Made by a program: the position numbers and the translations under genes. The notes beneath the pieces were generated by a model that saw nothing but the letters and a program-made list of their open reading frames with translations, did not search any database and had not been told where the DNA came from. Below, piece by piece: positions 63,561 to 64,000 of a DNA stretch of 64,000 nucleotides; position 1 is the stretch's first letter, and the number at the start of each line of letters is the position of its first letter. This stretch comes from Lysinibacillus irui (lineage in GTDB: Bacteria > Bacillota > Bacilli > Bacillales_A > Planococcaceae), in contig NZ_CP113527.1 in the NCBI RefSeq assembly GCF_028877475.1, positions 3,341,501 to 3,405,500 of the forward strand, given 5' to 3'.

Positions 63561-63676
63561 GCCTAGCGACGTCCTACTCTCACAGGGGGAAGCCCCCAAC
63601 TACCATCGGCGCTAAAGAGCTTAACTTCCGTGTTCGGTATGGGAACGGGTGTGACCTCTTTGCCATCATCACTAGA
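63561..63676 (-). rRNA. rrf: 5S ribosomal RNA
   Basis: 116 bases on the minus strand with the conserved AAGAGGTCACACCCGTTCCC, CCGAACACGGAAGTTAAGCT and GTGAGAGTAGGAC segments and complementary ends. It heads the tRNA operon; no 23S sequence is seen in the ~320 bases upstream. Confidence 0.95.
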
Positions 63677-63730
63677 CTATTTTATGTATCTTGTTTTGAA
63701 GTTGTTTACCTGTCCTTCAAGACAAGAATT

Positions 63731-63759
63731 ATTGTATAACGTTTTTTAACATTGTGCAA
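63731..63759 (-). promoter_or_regulatory. Strong promoter of the 5S-tRNA operon
   Basis: TTGCAC (63754-63759), 17-bp spacer, TACAAT (63731-63736), preceded by A/T tracts resembling an UP element. The start would be ~48 bases before 5S, giving the operon its own rRNA-type promoter. Confidence 0.75.
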
Positions 63760-63914
63760 TACTTTTTTATAAAAAAAAGAAATTATTACTTTTTAAAGAT
63801 ATTTTTGTTAAGTAAGAGAAAATATTGCCCTACAAAATATTATATCAATTGTTGTTTCAAAAGAAAACAATTATTTTTCTTGATATGTTTTATAGCCTAA
63901 AATCTATAATAAAA

Positions 63915-63949
63915 CAAGTGAAGGTCTTATAATTTCCCTCACTTGTTAT
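63915..63949 (-). terminator. Terminator of the gene upstream of the 5S-tRNA operon
   Basis: AACAAGTGA / TCACTTGTT stem, then TTTATTATA on the minus strand. It separates the operon from whatever lies past 64 kb. Confidence 0.65.
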
Positions 63950-64000
63950 CTAATGAAATGGTTGAAAGCTCTATTGTTAATCTTGTAATCTCTTCAATTG
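63939..64000 (-). CDS. C-terminal tail of an unidentified minus-strand gene (partial)
   Basis: The last bases read IEEITRLTIELSTISLDNK then a stop at 63939-63941, directly overlapped by a terminator hairpin. It looks like the end of a protein gene that begins outside the window. Too short to identify. Confidence 0.35.
   Translation of the reverse strand, partial: IEEITRLTIELSTISLDNK

Overview
The window reads as the chromosome of a low-GC Gram-positive bacterium of the Bacillaceae/Planococcaceae type, most likely a Lysinibacillus or close relative. This is inferred from the AT-rich sequence, strong AGGAGG ribosome binding sites, T-box and S-box leaders, Zur, Fur and CcpN-like sites, and a gene order (leuS, MFS, ytqA-ytqB, ytpA, ytoA, metK, pckA, ytmA, ytkD, yidD, the men operon, yteA) that parallels the Bacillus subtilis yt* region. 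Nothing in the window looks like a phage, plasmid, insertion sequence or CRISPR array.

Layout. 1-8.9 kb: a Dpp/Opp-type peptide importer (a solute-binding lipoprotein and an amidohydrolase on the minus strand; two permeases and two ATPases on the plus strand), followed by a LytS/YesM-type histidine kinase, an AraC-type response regulator and a multi-spanning transporter. 8.9-12.7 kb: an ECF sigma/anti-sigma pair with its own ECF-like promoter, a CNT nucleoside transporter and small or broken genes. 12.7-28 kb: leuS with a T-box, an ArsR/SulP pair with a 20-bp palindromic operator, an MFS carrier, the tRNA-modification pair ytqA-ytqB, an alanine/glycine symporter, ytpA, ytoA, metK with a SAM riboswitch, and pckA. 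28-29.5 kb: a GC-rich intergenic repeat-like element, then ytmA and ytkD.

29.6-42.4 kb is the most unusual part. An IclR regulator, an M29-like aminopeptidase, an M20 peptidase, a DUF1177-like protein and a complete second Dpp-type ABC importer are read leftwards. A solute-binding protein, two overlapping amidohydrolase-fold genes (the first has lost the metal-binding HxH) and an AroM-like gene are read rightwards. Two near-identical quasi-palindromic repeats lie in the divergent promoter region. I interpret this as an uncharacterised catabolic island for an imported peptide-like or cyclic amide compound.

42.4-57.4 kb: two small paralogous-looking membrane proteins with yidD, a Zur-controlled zinc-binding lipoprotein, a transglutaminase-like secreted protein, the menaquinone genes menF-D-H-B and menE with divergent menA (menC absent), an M19 dipeptidase, yteA, a MerR/TipAS regulator with the 19-bp spacer promoter, and a membrane-anchored trypsin-like protease with a zinc ribbon. 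57.5-61.6 kb: a Fur-controlled siderophore importer. 61.6-63.7 kb: a minus-strand operon of one 5S rRNA and 20 tRNAs in the order of B. subtilis trnB without tRNA-His. It has its own strong promoter and no 23S gene visible upstream. The final bases hold the tail of another minus-strand gene.
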